Shown here in pieces: positions 12,210 through 12,264 of a stretch of DNA of 12,264 bases; position 1 is the first letter of the stretch; each line of letters opens with the position of its first letter. The position numbers and the translations under genes are program-made. This DNA is from CAYLGT01 sp964383465 (GTDB lineage: Bacteria > Patescibacteriota > Saccharimonadia > Saccharimonadales > Saccharimonadaceae), in assembly GCA_964383465.1 (NCBI GenBank), contig CAYLGT010000021.1:1-12264 (forward strand), read 5' to 3'. Under the pieces are notes generated by a model. The model saw nothing but the letters and a program-made list of their open reading frames with translations. It was not told the origin of the DNA and did not search any database.

Positions 12210-12264
12210 GGGGCATTGGCGCAGTTGGCTAGCGCGCTTCCATGGCATGGAAGAGGTCATCGGT
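12210..12264 (+). tRNA. tRNA-Ala (anticodon GGC), 3' end cut by window edge
   Basis: Acceptor strand GGGGCAT (12210-12216), TG, D-stem GCGC/GCGC with a 9-nt loop, and anticodon stem CTTCC/GGAAG around loop ATGGCAT with anticodon GGC at 12244-12246. The variable region AGGTC and the T-stem start follow. The T-arm is incomplete at the window end. TAGGAT (12192-12197) may be its -10. Confidence 0.93.

Noticed and set aside
11980..12216. 78-residue minus-strand reading frame across the region before tRNA-Ala
   Set aside because: It runs through the predicted small RNA and terminator, has no ribosome-binding site, and its composition (Arg/His/Trp/Cys-rich) is unlike the real proteins here.

Overview
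The window looks like chromosome from a small-genome bacterium of the Patescibacteria/CPR type, most likely a Saccharibacteria (TM7) relative. This is inferred from the tight one-strand gene layout, a GC content near one half, encoded tRNA CCA ends, and the divergent character of LigA and the Nramp transporter. No taxonomic marker gene is present. TGA is used as a normal stop codon (HNH gene, membrane protein, ABC exporter), which argues against the CPR groups that recode UGA.

Left part (1-2511): a partial tRNA-Gly(GCC) on the minus strand is preceded by a 230-nt leader that is strongly structured and carries two extra copies of the tRNA D-arm. Divergent from it is an Nramp-family transporter. 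Then come tRNA-Cys(GCA), a stand-alone HNH endonuclease that is more A+T-rich than its neighbours, and tRNA-Leu(TAA).

Middle (2520-3431): a minus-strand gene of unknown function has a near-consensus promoter, a 5' leader hairpin and a double-hairpin terminator. Its promoter is divergent from that of lemA.

Right part (3432-11577): one long co-directional run of lemA, a four-helix-bundle/IVP-like gene, htpX, a polytopic membrane protein, ligA, an ABC exporter, an ABC-2 ATPase and an ABC-2 permease. Several junctions are only a few bases long, or overlap. The IVP-like gene sits between lemA and htpX, a pair that is often adjacent in bacteria, and is bracketed by degenerate 7-bp tandem repeats and an imperfect inverted repeat, so it looks like an inserted cassette. 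LigA keeps its catalytic core, HhH and BRCT regions but has none of the four zinc-finger cysteines.

End (11574-12264): a bidirectional terminator separates the permease from a convergent small RRM protein with a GTG start. Beyond it is a 330-base stretch without a protein gene. It holds a candidate small RNA on the plus strand (promoter, long irregular stem, intrinsic terminator), followed by a partial tRNA-Ala(GGC).

The three items most worth a second look are the D-arm-repeat RNA leader upstream of tRNA-Gly, the repeat-flanked four-helix-bundle cassette, and the unassigned small RNA before tRNA-Ala.
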